DNA of 64,000 bases from Candidatus Uhrbacteria bacterium (GCA_008363075.1 RHKK01000002.1:54075-118074); one strand, 5' to 3'; counted from the first letter of the stretch, positions 1 to 7,560 are shown. The notes: generated by a model from the sequence alone, not told the origin. A program made the numbers and translations.

Positions 1-1
1 G

Positions 2-478
2 GCGGGCGCGGTATGGAAGTTCGATCCGGAGAAGGCGGATGCCGTCTACGACGCCTGCGTTCGCGCGGGTACGGCCGAGGCCAAGGATCGAACGATGACG
101 AGTTTCGTCGAGCGCGCCTCGTCTCCGGACGGCGTGTCTGACTCCGACCGTCCGTCGGGCGTGCACGGCGTGTCGCCGGAGACGCGCGCAGAGCCTTCCT
201 CGGACTATTCCGTCTACGAAGACGAGACGCTCGATGACGTCAGTCGCGGATTGACGGAACGCGAGGCGCAGCTCGAGCGTGATCTCGAGCGCGTTCGCGG
301 GGAGCTCGCGGCGATCGAGCACGAGCGACATCGACGCACCGAGCGTCGCAGGCTCGAACAGGAGCTCGAGACCGTCCGACGCGAGAAGGAGGCCGCGTTG
401 TTGCGCAGCCAGGAACTCGAGGAGCAGGAGCTCGAGATCGCGCAGCGGATCAAGCGGCTCAAACAACCGACTTACTGA
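2..478 (+). CDS. Coiled-coil protein, 5' end outside window
   Basis: The reading frame is open from the first bases of the window, so the start codon lies upstream; an internal ATG at 95 is possible but nothing favours it. About 158 residues are visible. The C-terminal 80 residues, from about codon 75, are almost entirely charged (E, R, L, Q heptads), giving a long coiled coil; the middle is Ser/Pro/Asp-rich and probably disordered. There is no membrane segment or recognisable domain. The function is unknown. It ends directly in a terminator hairpin. Confidence 0.6.
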   Translation, partial: AGAVWKFDPEKADAVYDACVRAGTAEAKDRTMTSFVERASSPDGVSDSDRPSGVHGVSPETRAEPSSDYSVYEDETLDDVSRGLTEREAQLERDLERVRGELAAIEHERHRRTERRRLEQELETVRREKEAALLRSQELEEQELEIAQRIKRLKQPTY

Positions 479-499
479 CCGAAGGGTCGGTACTTTTTT
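478..499 (+). terminator. Rho-independent terminator of the coiled-coil gene
   Basis: A short stem ACCGA/TCGGT with a four-base loop is followed by a run of six T. The hairpin begins in the stop codon of the preceding gene. Confidence 0.6.
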
Positions 500-502
500 A
501 TA

Positions 503-531
503 ACAAACGTCCCCGCGTTCGGCGGGGACGT
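503..531 (-). terminator. Terminator downstream of tRNA-Arg
   Basis: A GC-rich inverted repeat (GTCCCCGC/GCGGGGAC, loop around TTCG) lies just past the 3' end of the minus-strand tRNA-Arg. On that strand it is followed by a T-rich stretch. Confidence 0.6.
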
Positions 532-536
532 CGTGG

Positions 537-613
537 TGGTGCACCCCAGACGATTCGAACGTCTGGCCTCTTCCTTCGGAGGGAAGCGCTCTATCCAGCT
601 GAGCTAGGGGTGC
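537..613 (-). tRNA. tRNA-Arg(CCG)
   Basis: A full cloverleaf can be folded on the minus strand: acceptor GCACCCC/GGGGTGC, D arm GCTC/GAGC, anticodon stem CTTCC/GGAAG with loop CTCCGAA (anticodon CCG, reading CGG), and a T arm with TTCGAAT. The 3' CCA is encoded. It stands alone, divergent from the following tRNA-Lys. Confidence 0.95.
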
Positions 614-698
614 GAGCGGTCGGATCGTAGCCTAGGCAAAGGCGTTTGACAATTGGGCCAAGGTTAGATACGATCTCGCAACATTTTCCCTACCGATT

Positions 699-774
699 GC
701 AGCGGTAGCTCAGCTGGTAGAGCAGGGGCCTCTTAAGCCCAAGGTCCTGGGTTCGATCCCCAGCCGCTGCACCA
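699..774 (+). tRNA. tRNA-Lys(CTT)
   Basis: Cloverleaf with acceptor GCAGCGG/CCGCTGC, D arm GCTC/GAGC, anticodon loop CTCTTAA (anticodon CTT, reading AAG), T loop TTCGATC and encoded CCA. The outermost pair of the anticodon stem is a G-A mismatch, the one unusual feature. The GC-rich foreign mosaic starts immediately after its 3' end, so this tRNA is a plausible integration landmark. Confidence 0.93.
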
Positions 775-987
775 GAGCGAAAAGGACACCGTCCGAGCCG
801 CGCCACGAGCGCGGCTTTCGCGTTGGTTGAGCGACTTTCCGGTCGCGATATTCGGGTTCGCTCCCGCCGGGGCGGGAGACGCACGCCGGGACGAGGTTCG
901 CGACGCATGTGGAGCACGGCGGGCCAATGTTCTCGGGGCTTTTCGACTCATCGGGCTCGGGTTCGCTCCTTCGGAGGAGTGCCGCCC

Positions 988-1191
988 GTTCGTGCCGGCC
1001 AAGAGAGCGTAGGGAGCCGCGAGCTGAACCACAACGAAGCCCTCGCGGAGCTCCACCGTGTCGCAGACCGCAGCGACGAGCTGCCGGCGCTGCTCAGGGT
1101 CGCCCTCGCGGAAGGCGCGAGAGGCATCCGCCGCGACCTGGAGGGTCTCGCGCAGACGCCCGCGTGCCGCGCTCCACGCTTCGCCACTACG
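988..1191 (-). pseudogene. C-terminal remnant of a large serine recombinase
   Basis: About 68 minus-strand codons read like the end of a resolvase/invertase-type large serine recombinase: an Arg/Glu-rich helix, then RRQLVAAVCDTVELREG and VVVQLAAPYALL, matching the usual ending of 'length of helix, beta strand, ...PYALL/PF'. The catalytic N-terminal domain and the zinc ribbon are absent: the sequence upstream is the antisense of the DUF932 gene. It lies 214 bases from the 3' end of tRNA-Lys and was probably part of an integrated element that has decayed. The family call rests on motif resemblance only. Confidence 0.5.
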
Positions 1192-1321
1192 TGCGCGTGC
1201 GCGCGCAGTAATCCGACTTCCTCTCGGGAGGACGCTTCCGCGTCTCCCGCTTTCCCTCCTCGCGGTGAGCGACCACGCGCACGGTGCGCGTGCTCGATCT
1301 CGCCACGAGAAGGTGAGTGAC

Positions 1322-2158
1322 ATGGAAGAGAACACCGAGGCTGGGACCGACATCATCCCGGCAACCGGGGACGGGATCGTCCCCTCCGAGCCCGAGCGCG
1401 TGCTCCCGCGCGCGCCCGAGCGCATCCGCGGCCAGACGTTCGCCGAGGTGCACGACACCGTGCGCGAGCGTGCGAGCCGCAACTTCCCCGACGTCGTGGT
1501 CCACGTCGAGCAGCTCCGGGCGACCCCGGAGGGCACGATCGTGGTCCCCGAGCTCGGCGAGTGCCGGCCGAGCGAGTACGCGAGCCGCCAGCTCGCGACC
1601 ATGCTCGGCTTCCGGGCGCGGTGGTTCGAGACCGTTTCGCCCGAGGAGCGGGCGGAGGAGCTCAACCGCCGCCTCGCCCGCATCCCGGGCGAGAAGAAGG
1701 TCCGCGCGACGCGGGGGCCCGACGGCCTCCCCGTGATCCGGGCCTTCTTGGGCCCCAACTACCAGCCCATCGACGATCTCCGGATCATGGACGGGCTCGC
1801 GACGCTCCCGCCCGCGCTCCTCGACGAGTACCGCTTCACGCACGTCGAGCTCACCGAGACGACGAGCACCTTCACGGCCGTGCACTCGGCCGGCCACGTG
1901 GTCGGCGACGACGACGAGCTCCACCCGGGCTTCTGCCTGCGGAACTCCGAAGTCGGCGCCGCTCCCGTCACGCTCGACGACTACTTCATCAGGATCAGGT
2001 GCATGAACGGCCTGGTCACGAAGGTCGGCGACAAGCGCAGCCTGTACCGGCGCCACGGCGCGATCGACGACGACGTGCTCCACACCGCGCTCGTGACCGC
2101 GATCGCGCGGCTCCCGAAGCGCTGGAGCGAGGAGCTCGTCGTAATCGGCAGGGCCGAT
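1322..2158 (+). pseudogene. DUF932 phage/plasmid-like protein, 3' end replaced
   Basis: The start ATG at 1322 has a good ribosome site (AAGGTGAG). About 279 residues resemble the DUF932 family carried by phages, plasmids and genomic islands: RQLATMLGFRARWFE, NYQPIDD and GFCLRNSEVG followed by RCMNGLV, which are typical family blocks. Near residue 275 the sequence changes abruptly. The frame stays open to 2704, but that part is the antisense of another gene head, then overlaps a real small gene, so the native C-terminus is lost. GC content is far above the neighbouring native genes. The role of the family is not established. Confidence 0.6.
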
Positions 2159-2377
2159 CGTGAAGCTCCGCACGATCTCGGGGTAGCGGGAGGCGTTCTC
2201 CCAGGTGATGGGCTCGACCGAGACGGTGAGGCCCTCGCGCGTCACCTCGGTCTCACCGTTCGCGCGGATGGTCGGGTTCGAGAGCGACACGTGCCGGATC
2301 CCCGGACCGCAGCTCGGAACCAAGGCCATGCACGCGCAGATCGCGAGCAAGACGAGCGAGCGACTCGTCCACGGCTT
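2150..2377 (-). pseudogene. N-terminal remnant of a secreted lipoprotein
   Basis: On the minus strand a hydrophobic stretch RSLVLLAICACMALVPSC forms a lipoprotein signal peptide with lipobox LVPSC, followed by about 50 plausible residues ending near FTIGPADYDE. There is no clear ATG (TTG at 2350 is possible), and beyond about 2150 the frame is only the antisense of the DUF932 gene. It is therefore the head of a lipoprotein gene cut at a junction. The style (short signal, Cys, Gly/Pro) is like that of GC-rich Gram-negative lipoproteins. On the plus strand, 2330-2486 may also be the tail of another gene (ending WVRAISAYWMD). Confidence 0.4.
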
Positions 2378-2505
2378 CGCGGACGCGACGGAGATGTTGG
2401 GCGAGCAGTTCTCGAATCGAAGCCAGATCTGGACCCTGTTGCGGCAGGGATGGGTCCGTGCGATCTCGGCATACTGGATGGACTAACCCCTAACCCGATC
2501 TCCAT

Positions 2506-2679
2506 ATGCATCTGCCGCCCGAGGCCATCGAAGAGTTCCGACGCATCTGGCGTGAGAAATACGGCGAGGACATCTCCTTCGAGCGCGCGCAACTCGAAGC
2601 CGAGCGTTTCCTCTCCGGCATCCGCCTCATGCTCACGCGCAAGCGTCCGTCCGATGTCGACGAAGGACATAGCGACTAG
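2506..2679 (+). CDS. Small conserved-type protein (57 aa)
   Basis: The 57-residue protein begins MHLPPEAIEEFRRIW and continues with a KYGEDISFERAQLEAERFL segment: two short helices, acidic then amphipathic. From memory, proteins of this pattern (a short helix starting 'L..EAIEEF..I', then '+.FGE..S..EA...A..LL') are common hypothetical genes in Patescibacteria genomes; function unknown. No Shine-Dalgarno is visible, as for other native genes here. It marks the return of native-type sequence after the GC-rich mosaic. Confidence 0.65.
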   Translation: MHLPPEAIEEFRRIWREKYGEDISFERAQLEAERFLSGIRLMLTRKRPSDVDEGHSD

Positions 2680-2744
2680 GAATCAAGCGCACGCGTGGCG
2701 CTGAGGCTAGCGAAGTAGGTTCGAACGTCCTTTACTCTGGTGCA

Positions 2745-2781
2745 CCACAAAAGAACGGCTCTAGGGAGCCGTTCTTTTCGT
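2745..2781. terminator. Bidirectional terminator
   Basis: A near-perfect inverted repeat AAAAGAACGGCTC / GAGCCGTTCTTTT around a four-base loop, with A and T runs on the two sides, so it can act on both strands. Confidence 0.8.
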
Positions 2782-2846
2782 TTACGAATACCTAGAAAGT
2801 TGACATTTAGGATTTCCCTGCTACCCTCCCTGGCAAGGAGGAATTC

Positions 2847-3302
2847 ATGTCGGAAGAACATGCTCGTTCAACGGTGCTGCAAGATGCGCCTGCCGCGCAA
2901 GAGGGGACCAAGCTGGCCGAGAGCCTGCAATTCACGCTGACATCGATGGCTGAGCGATTGATCATTCAATCGAACGCCAAAGTCGTCGTCGTGAAAGGCC
3001 GCGAAGGCGCGTATATCGTCGAATTCGCGATGCACGAAGCAGACACGGAGCAAGCGAGACGTCATCGACTCTTGGACAAAGACGTAATAACGCTCGACCT
3101 GAGCGTTCGTACCAGCAGCATTCTTCAGAATGCGAACATCAGATACATCGGTCAGCTCGTACAGCTGACCGAAAGAGAGTTCCTCACCAGGAAGAACGCC
3201 GGTCGGAAACCTCTTGTCGAATTGAGACGGGTGCTGAACCCGCTCGGCCTCGATTTTGGGATGAGCGTAGAAGGATGGGCTCCCCCCTCCCAGAGGGAAT
3301 GA
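2847..3302 (+). CDS. Stand-alone RNA polymerase alpha C-terminal-domain-like protein
   Basis: The 151-residue protein starts after a strong ribosome site (AAGGAGG, 6 bases before ATG). Residues about 85-145 match the alpha-CTD of RNA polymerase: LDLSVRTSSIL, then RYIGQLVQLTE, then NAGRKPLVELRRVL and GLDFGM, aligning with E. coli LTVRSANCL, HYIGDLVQRTE, NLGKKSLTEIKDVL and GLSLGM. Residues equivalent to E. coli R265, G296, K298 and E302 are kept; N268 and S299 are Ser and Pro. The N-terminal 80 residues are not recognised. The rpoA gene at 59293 lacks this domain, so the protein could supply promoter or activator contacts in trans, or be an independent HhH DNA-binding regulator. A terminator follows. 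Confidence 0.7.
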   Translation: MSEEHARSTVLQDAPAAQEGTKLAESLQFTLTSMAERLIIQSNAKVVVVKGREGAYIVEFAMHEADTEQARRHRLLDKDVITLDLSVRTSSILQNANIRYIGQLVQLTEREFLTRKNAGRKPLVELRRVLNPLGLDFGMSVEGWAPPSQRE

Positions 3303-3308
3303 CTGCCA

Positions 3309-3366
3309 CTTACCGCATTCCATGCGGTTTTTTTGAAAGCCCCCCTTGAACAAGGGGGAGTTTTCG
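3309..3366 (+). terminator. Two successive terminator hairpins
   Basis: ACCGCAT/ATGCGGT followed by seven T (3310-3332), then CCCCCTTG/CAAGGGGG followed by T-rich sequence (3341-3366). They close the alpha-CTD gene. Confidence 0.75.
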
Positions 3367-3402
3367 TGTAAGGAACGAATACCTAACCCGAAGGAGGAGC
3401 TC

Positions 3403-3792
3403 ATGAGCAACAAGGGTTCGCACGTTCCCGATATCGGCGGATACAGCCTCGGTGATGCCATTTCCGGCGCGGCGCCGACGGGCGTCTCCGAGGATCGTCC
3501 GGAGCCACCGCCCGCACGCTGCCGGTGGCCGGGATGCCGCACGATCTTGTCCGTTACCAACCGGCCGACGGACGGGAAGCGGAGCCTGCATACGCCGGAC
3601 ATTCCCGAAGATCCCGACATCCCGCAAACGCCCGTGGCGCCGCGCCGTTCCGAGGAGCCCGACGACGAAGCGCTGTGTCGTATGCATCGTCGCGCCACCC
3701 TGGACTGGCACCAGGGTCTCTCGGAGGACCGCCCTGCCCACTATCCGCCGGAGGATCCTGCTCGGAATCCTGTCCGCAAGAAGAAGACCTGA
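3403..3792 (+). CDS. Hypothetical protein with possible zinc site
   Basis: ATG at 3403 is chosen because AAGGAGGAG stands just before it; an upstream in-frame ATG at 3346 has none. The 129-residue product is rich in Pro, Arg and Asp and probably mostly disordered. Two elements could form a metal site: CRWPGC (about residues 39-44) and CRMH (about 93-96). No family is recognised. It is followed by a terminator and is a single-gene unit like its neighbours. Confidence 0.6.
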   Translation: MSNKGSHVPDIGGYSLGDAISGAAPTGVSEDRPEPPPARCRWPGCRTILSVTNRPTDGKRSLHTPDIPEDPDIPQTPVAPRRSEEPDDEALCRMHRRATLDWHQGLSEDRPAHYPPEDPARNPVRKKKT

Positions 3793-3793
3793 A

Positions 3794-3820
3794 CCCGCCC
3801 TGGCGGGATTTTTCTATTTA
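3794..3820 (+). terminator. Terminator
   Basis: CCCGCC/GGCGGG hairpin followed by ATTTTTCT directly after the stop codon at 3792. Confidence 0.7.
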
Positions 3821-3872
3821 CCGCGAAATCCAGTTTCGCGTCACGCGTATGAAAAAACCGAGCTTGGCTCGG

Positions 3873-4241
3873 TCAGGACGGCATGCCGCCGCCGAGGGTG
3901 TAGTCGAGCTTCGGCGCCTTCGCCTGGAACTGGTCGATCGCGGCGATCAGGTCCTCGGCGGTGATGTCGAATGAACGGGCGAGCTCGAGGCCGTTCATCA
4001 CGACCTTCGCACTCAAGTCGCAGACCAGCCGGCGCAGCGCCCGCTCGTTCTGGACGCTCGAGCCGTGATCGCGCCGCTCGAGGATGTTCGCGATCGCCCC
4101 GGTCTCCTTCACGAGATGGAGCAGGATGTGGCGCATGCGCCACGCCTTGCCTCCCTCGTCCCCCTCGGGGAAGCGCGGATAGTTCTCCTTGGTCCAGGGC
4201 CAGCGGTTGTGGATTCGGTCCATCAAGTCCTGCAGGTTCAT
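3873..4241 (-). CDS. Divergent MazG-like all-alpha protein
   Basis: The start at 4241 is set by GGAGG seven bases upstream; longer in-frame starts run into a palindromic repeat. The 122-residue protein is predicted all-helical. RHILLHLVKETGAIANIL (about 37-54) and the LRRLVCDLSAKVVMNGLELA block (about 70-89) resemble the two central helices of MazG-type NTP pyrophosphohydrolases ('H.l.Kl.EE.GEla'), but the usual EExxE metal ligands are largely missing, so catalysis is doubtful. A terminator hairpin (ACCGAGC/GCTCGGT plus T run on this strand, 3851-3873) touches the stop codon. Confidence 0.5.
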   Translation of the reverse strand: MNLQDLMDRIHNRWPWTKENYPRFPEGDEGGKAWRMRHILLHLVKETGAIANILERRDHGSSVQNERALRRLVCDLSAKVVMNGLELARSFDITAEDLIAAIDQFQAKAPKLDYTLGGGMPS

Positions 4242-4288
4242 CGGTACCTCCGTGGCGGTTCGTATCATAAAATTGATTTGTCGGCAAC

Positions 4289-4320
4289 TCGGTAGGGGCG
4301 TATTGCAATACGCCCCTACC
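4289..4320. repeat. Perfect 32-base palindromic repeat
   Basis: CGGTAGGGGCGTATTG followed directly by its exact reverse complement. It lies between the divergent MazG-like gene and proS. A GTAGGGGCGTATTGC-type palindrome is a known style of dispersed REP/MITE-like element in several phyla; only one copy is seen here. Confidence 0.85.
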
Positions 4321-4340
4321 GTGGTAACCTCTTCACCATT

Positions 4341-5606
4341 ATGCGCCAATCGCGATTGTTTACGAAAACCTCAAAAAACGTCCCGCACGACGCGGATTCG
4401 GTGAACGCCAAATACCTCACGCAAGGCGGATTCGTCCATCAGGAGATGGCCGGCGTGTATTCGTGGTTGCCGCTCGGGCTTCGCGTCTTGCGCAAAATCG
4501 AAACGATCATCCGCGAGGAGCTCGACAAGCTCGGCGCACAGGAAATCCTCATGTCCGCGCTGCAACCCAAGGAGAGCTGGGAAAAGACCGGCCGTTGGGA
4601 CACCGTCGACGTGTTGTTCAAGGTCCCGTCGCAAACCGGCAAGGAATACGCGCTCGGACCCACGCATGAGGAAATCGTGACGCCGCTTGTCAAATCGTTC
4701 GTGCAATCGTACAAGGATTTGCCGGTCGCGGTGTATCAGATCCAGAGCAAGTTTCGCGACGAGTTGCGCGCCAAGTCCGGCGTGCTGCGCGGCCGCGAGT
4801 TCGGCATGAAGGATTTGTATTCGTTCCATCTCACGCAGGAAGATCTCGAAGCGTATTATCGCAAGGTGCTTGAGACGTATCTCACGATTTTCACGCGTTG
4901 CGGATTGGAGGCGAAGGTCGTCGAGGCGTCCGGTGGCGCGTTCACGAAAAAATTCTCGCACGAGTTTCAGGTGCTCACGCCGGCAGGCGAGGACAAGGTT
5001 CTCACGTCCGAGCACGGTTCCTTCGCGCAGAATTGTGAAATCGCCACGTTGAAAGAAGGGGATAAAAATCCGGAAAACGGCGAGCCGCTGTTTTGTTCGA
5101 CCGGTGTCGAAGTGGGCAACATTTTCGATTTGAGCTCCAAATTCGCCGAGGCGTTCGATCTTGCCGTGACCGACGAGAACGGGGAGCGTCGCACCGTCGT
5201 GATGGGATGCTACGGCGTAGGCACGACGCGCCTCGTCGGCACGATCGTCGAGGCGTCGCATGACGACAAAGGCATCATCTGGCCGATCGCCGTCTCGCCG
5301 TATCATGTTCACCTCGTGTCGTTACGATCAAAAGACGAGGAGACGCAGTCACGTATCAACGCCGTTTCACAGGAGATCTACGAAGGCTTGTGGGCCGAGG
5401 GTGTCGAAGTATTGTGGGATGATCGAGACGCGTCGCCGGGCGAGAAATTCGCGGATGCGGATCTCATTGGCTTGCCGCTCCGCCTCGTCGTTTCGGAAAA
5501 GACGTTGAAGGAGGATTCCATCGAATGGAAACCGCGCAATGAATCGGAGGCGACGCTGATCGATACGGAAGATATCATCGAAAAAGTGAAGGGAATGATG
5601 GAATAA
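4341..5606 (+). CDS. proS: Prolyl-tRNA synthetase, short form
   Basis: Charges tRNA-Pro with proline in the cytoplasm. The 421-residue protein has class II motif 2 (FRDELRAKSGVLRGREFGMK, about 138-157), motif 3 (GCYGVGTTRL, about 292-301) and a C-terminal anticodon-binding domain (SPYHVHLV onward). It is about 150 residues shorter than the E. coli enzyme because the YbaK-like editing insertion between motifs 2 and 3 is absent; misacylated tRNA must be corrected elsewhere or tolerated. A TAACCT box 11 bases before the ATG suggests a very short leader. Confidence 0.95.
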   Translation: MRQSRLFTKTSKNVPHDADSVNAKYLTQGGFVHQEMAGVYSWLPLGLRVLRKIETIIREELDKLGAQEILMSALQPKESWEKTGRWDTVDVLFKVPSQTGKEYALGPTHEEIVTPLVKSFVQSYKDLPVAVYQIQSKFRDELRAKSGVLRGREFGMKDLYSFHLTQEDLEAYYRKVLETYLTIFTRCGLEAKVVEASGGAFTKKFSHEFQVLTPAGEDKVLTSEHGSFAQNCEIATLKEGDKNPENGEPLFCSTGVEVGNIFDLSSKFAEAFDLAVTDENGERRTVVMGCYGVGTTRLVGTIVEASHDDKGIIWPIAVSPYHVHLVSLRSKDEETQSRINAVSQEIYEGLWAEGVEVLWDDRDASPGEKFADADLIGLPLRLVVSEKTLKEDSIEWKPRNESEATLIDTEDIIEKVKGMME

Positions 5607-5634
5607 AAAACTCCCCCGCGATGCGGGGGAGTTT
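5604..5634 (+). terminator. Terminator of proS
   Basis: ACTCCCCCGC/GCGGGGGAGT hairpin flanked by A and T runs; it may also serve the convergent HU gene. Confidence 0.85.
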
Positions 5635-5642
5635 TGTGTGTC

Positions 5643-5996
5643 TTACATCGACGGCACCGAAGGCGCTTCCGGAGTACTCGGAGTGGCCGGAGCCGGAGCG
5701 GATGAAGCTGCGGCGCCGGTGTGCTTGAGCGCGTCCTTGAGGCCTTTGCCGGCCTTGAACTTGGGGACCGTGACCGCGCCGATCTGGATCTTCTCCGACG
5801 GATTTTGCGGGTTGACGCCCATGCGGGCGGCGCGCGTCTTGGCCATGAACGCGCCGAAACCGGCGATGTTCACTTCCCCCCCGGATTTCAGGGTGTTGGT
5901 CACGACGTCCACGAACGCCTCGACCATGTCCTCGGCCTGCTTTTTGGTCACGCCGACCTTGTCCGAGAGGTGGTTGATGAGTTCTGCCTTGTTCAT
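5643..5996 (-). CDS. hup: HU-family DNA-binding protein
   Basis: Nucleoid protein of the HU/IHF family. ATG at 5996 gives the canonical N-terminus MNKAELINHLSDKVG; an ORF extension upstream is not supported. The beta-arm region carries GFGAFMAKTRAARMGVNPQN, the family signature, with the usual Pro that intercalates DNA within NPQNP. After the 90-residue core a 25-residue Ala/Pro/Ser tail follows, which HU lacks in E. coli but which is frequent in other bacteria. The paralogue choice (HupA, HupB, IHF) cannot be made. Confidence 0.93.
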   Translation of the reverse strand: MNKAELINHLSDKVGVTKKQAEDMVEAFVDVVTNTLKSGGEVNIAGFGAFMAKTRAARMGVNPQNPSEKIQIGAVTVPKFKAGKGLKDALKHTGAAASSAPAPATPSTPEAPSVPSM

Positions 5997-6084
5997 AAGA
6001 GTGTGGTTTCTAATGAATGATAAAACCACACTACCATTTTTTCGCTAAGATTGGCAAACGGGTGTCAAGGGAGGGTCAAGTAGT

Positions 6085-6110
6085 ATCAAAAAACCGCCTT
6101 ACAGCGGTCA
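6085..6110 (-). terminator. Terminator of the small-gene cluster
   Basis: On the minus strand GACCGCTG/CAGCGGT-type stem (ACCGC..GCGGT) followed by six T, overlapping the stop of the gene at 6108. Confidence 0.65.
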
Positions 6111-6422
6111 GTAGTCGTTCGCGGTGAGGATGGCCATCTTTGCCGCATTGAGCGGGAACTCCGGAGAGGAGCCGCTCACGACCTTGAAGTCCCGACATCG
6201 CTTGCACAGCTCACGTCGAAACATGAAATACCCGGGCGGCCATCCGCAGGCCTTGTGCGTCTCCTCGACGATGTACGCGACATGCTCGAGCGCCTCGAGG
6301 AAATCCGGTGAGGGATTCGGATGGCGCTCGGACAATATGATGCGAAACTCTGGAATACGATCGGGCCGCGCCGCGGCGGGTCCCGCAAAATACACGAGCA
6401 AGTCGTCTTCCTGATCGAGCAT
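6108..6422 (-). CDS. Hypothetical protein (104 aa)
   Basis: The start at 6422 has a strong ribosome site (GAGGAGG). Residues 1-40 contain a strand-rich segment (DDLLVYFAG, FRIILSER), and the rest is helical (DFLEALEHVAYIVEETHKACG) with CKRC near residue 73. No family is recognised. It is the last gene of a run of four short minus-strand, SD-led genes (7043 to 6108) that look co-transcribed. Confidence 0.6.
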   Translation of the reverse strand: MLDQEDDLLVYFAGPAAARPDRIPEFRIILSERHPNPSPDFLEALEHVAYIVEETHKACGWPPGYFMFRRELCKRCRDFKVVSGSSPEFPLNAAKMAILTANDY

Positions 6423-6532
6423 GAAGACCTCCTCGAAGATAGACTATCCGGATGTTGTCTAGAGAGTCAAAAAAACCCGCCATGGAAGACGGATCAGTCG
6501 CGCGAGGGCGGCCCTTCTTTCTTCTCGGCCCA

Positions 6533-6625
6533 TTACCCCATGAGGACGATCACGACCCCAAGCGGGACGCCGATGAACACGCCCTCGAAGAGGGCGTGCA
6601 GCGCTGCGGTGTAGAGCCAGTCCAT
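6533..6625 (-). CDS. 30-residue single-span membrane peptide
   Basis: ATG at 6625 follows GGAGG at proper spacing. The 30-residue product is a single hydrophobic helix (FEGVFIGVPLGVVIVLMG) with an acidic residue near the N-terminus, so it should sit in the membrane. It is 24 bases downstream of the previous gene's stop in the same transcript. Function unknown; small hydrophobic peptides of this size may be regulators of membrane complexes or toxins. Confidence 0.5.
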   Translation of the reverse strand: MDWLYTAALHALFEGVFIGVPLGVVIVLMG

Positions 6626-6648
6626 GATCAAACCTCCGTGAACGCGGG

Positions 6649-6822
6649 TCAGGGGCGATTGGGTACCGCATCGAAGGACGCGAGTAGCTCCCGCGTGGCG
6701 CGCACGTAGGCTTCGGCCCATTGGATCGTCTTGCGACGCCGTTCTCGAGACTTCGGCGAGTTCACGTCGACGAAGACCGCGCGACTTCGGTTGCGGCGTT
6801 TCCGCGTTCGCCGACGCGTCAC
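6649..6822 (-). CDS. Small basic protein (57 aa), GTG start
   Basis: A GTG start at 6822 overlaps the TGA of the gene before it (GTGA) and is preceded by GGAGGAAG, so translation is coupled. The product starts with a very basic stretch (RRRTRKRRNRSR) and continues with an amphipathic helix (KTIQWAEAYVRATRELL). It may bind nucleic acid; no family is recognised. Confidence 0.55.
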   Translation of the reverse strand: MTRRRTRKRRNRSRAVFVDVNSPKSRERRRKTIQWAEAYVRATRELLASFDAVPNRP

Positions 6823-7043
6823 GACTTCCTCCGTTCGTCGGGCGGCACCCAGAGGTACTCCGGCGGGATGAACTCGAGTCCGTGGATGCGTATGTCGCGC
6901 TCCTCGCTCTTCACCGCGGTCGGGCCATATCGGCGTTCGCGGTAGAGCGCGATGATGAGGCGTTCCTCCGTCTCTTGCGACTCGTCCACGTCGTCGACCC
7001 CGCACTCTCCCGGATCGCGTTTCGGTTTGGAATGTTCGGACAT
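6819..7043 (-). CDS. Hypothetical acidic protein (74 aa)
   Basis: ATG at 7043 follows GGAGG by six bases (an in-frame TTG precedes it but is too close to the ribosome site). The protein is charged, with an acidic N-terminal third and a C-terminal YLWVPPDERRKS. First gene of the four-gene minus-strand run. No recognised domain. Confidence 0.55.
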   Translation of the reverse strand: MSEHSKPKRDPGECGVDDVDESQETEERLIIALYRERRYGPTAVKSEERDIRIHGLEFIPPEYLWVPPDERRKS

Positions 7044-7116
7044 CAATCACCTCCGCGCTCAAGGTACGAAACGGGCTGCAATCAGTCAAAATGCTTGCTC
7101 ACCATTGATGAAACTT

Positions 7117-7485
7117 CTATTCCTCTTCATCCTCCTCCCAGGGCTTACGTTCCGCGATACGTTTTAACAAGTCGTCGATTTCCCGCCGGTCCGCGACATC
7201 CTCTTCGGCCCGTTTGCGGAGCGCCCGTTCCAATTTCCGTCCGAGCTCGCTTACATGTCGTTTTTGCGCCCGCCTTTCCTCCATGGCTTTTTTGTAGTCC
7301 GTGACGAGCTTCATCACGGCCGGATCAATCCGATGCTCGTCCCGGTGGAGGAGATCAAGCGCTTCGTCGATCGCGTCCACATTTTCCTGCAGTCGTTGCT
7401 GCTTTTCTCGCTCACGTTCGTAGGCCTCAAACGCCGCATCTTCCGCCGAGCGTGGCGTTTCCGGCGGCTTGTGTTTTTCGCTCAT
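7117..7485 (-). CDS. Charged coiled-coil protein (122 aa)
   Basis: Nearly the whole length is Glu/Arg/Lys-rich helix with heptad spacing (residues about 15-115) and an acidic tail of repeated E and D. There is no signal peptide or known domain. It lies just downstream (on the minus strand) of rny, itself coiled-coil, but there is a terminator between them. Function unknown. Confidence 0.6.
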   Translation of the reverse strand: MSEKHKPPETPRSAEDAAFEAYEREREKQQRLQENVDAIDEALDLLHRDEHRIDPAVMKLVTDYKKAMEERRAQKRHVSELGRKLERALRKRAEEDVADRREIDDLLKRIAERKPWEEDEEE

Positions 7486-7516
7486 ATAGACCGAGTGTAA
7501 GTTCCGCGCGACGAAA

Positions 7517-7543
7517 AGAAAACCCGCCGTTCGACGGGTTTGT
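7517..7543 (-). terminator. Terminator of rny
   Basis: AACCCGTCGAACGGCGGGTT hairpin on the minus strand followed by TTCTTTTC. Confidence 0.75.
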
Positions 7544-7560
7544 ATGTTTTGGGCCGATTT

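Noticed and set aside
733..1758. 341-codon minus-strand frame as a whole gene
   Set aside because: Only codons about 190-257 look like a protein (recombinase tail); the head is antisense to DUF932 and the end runs through tRNA-Lys.
2700..2755. A third tRNA around GTTCGAACG...TGGTGCACCA
   Set aside because: The T-loop-like GTTCGAA has no pairing stem and there is no D or anticodon arm.
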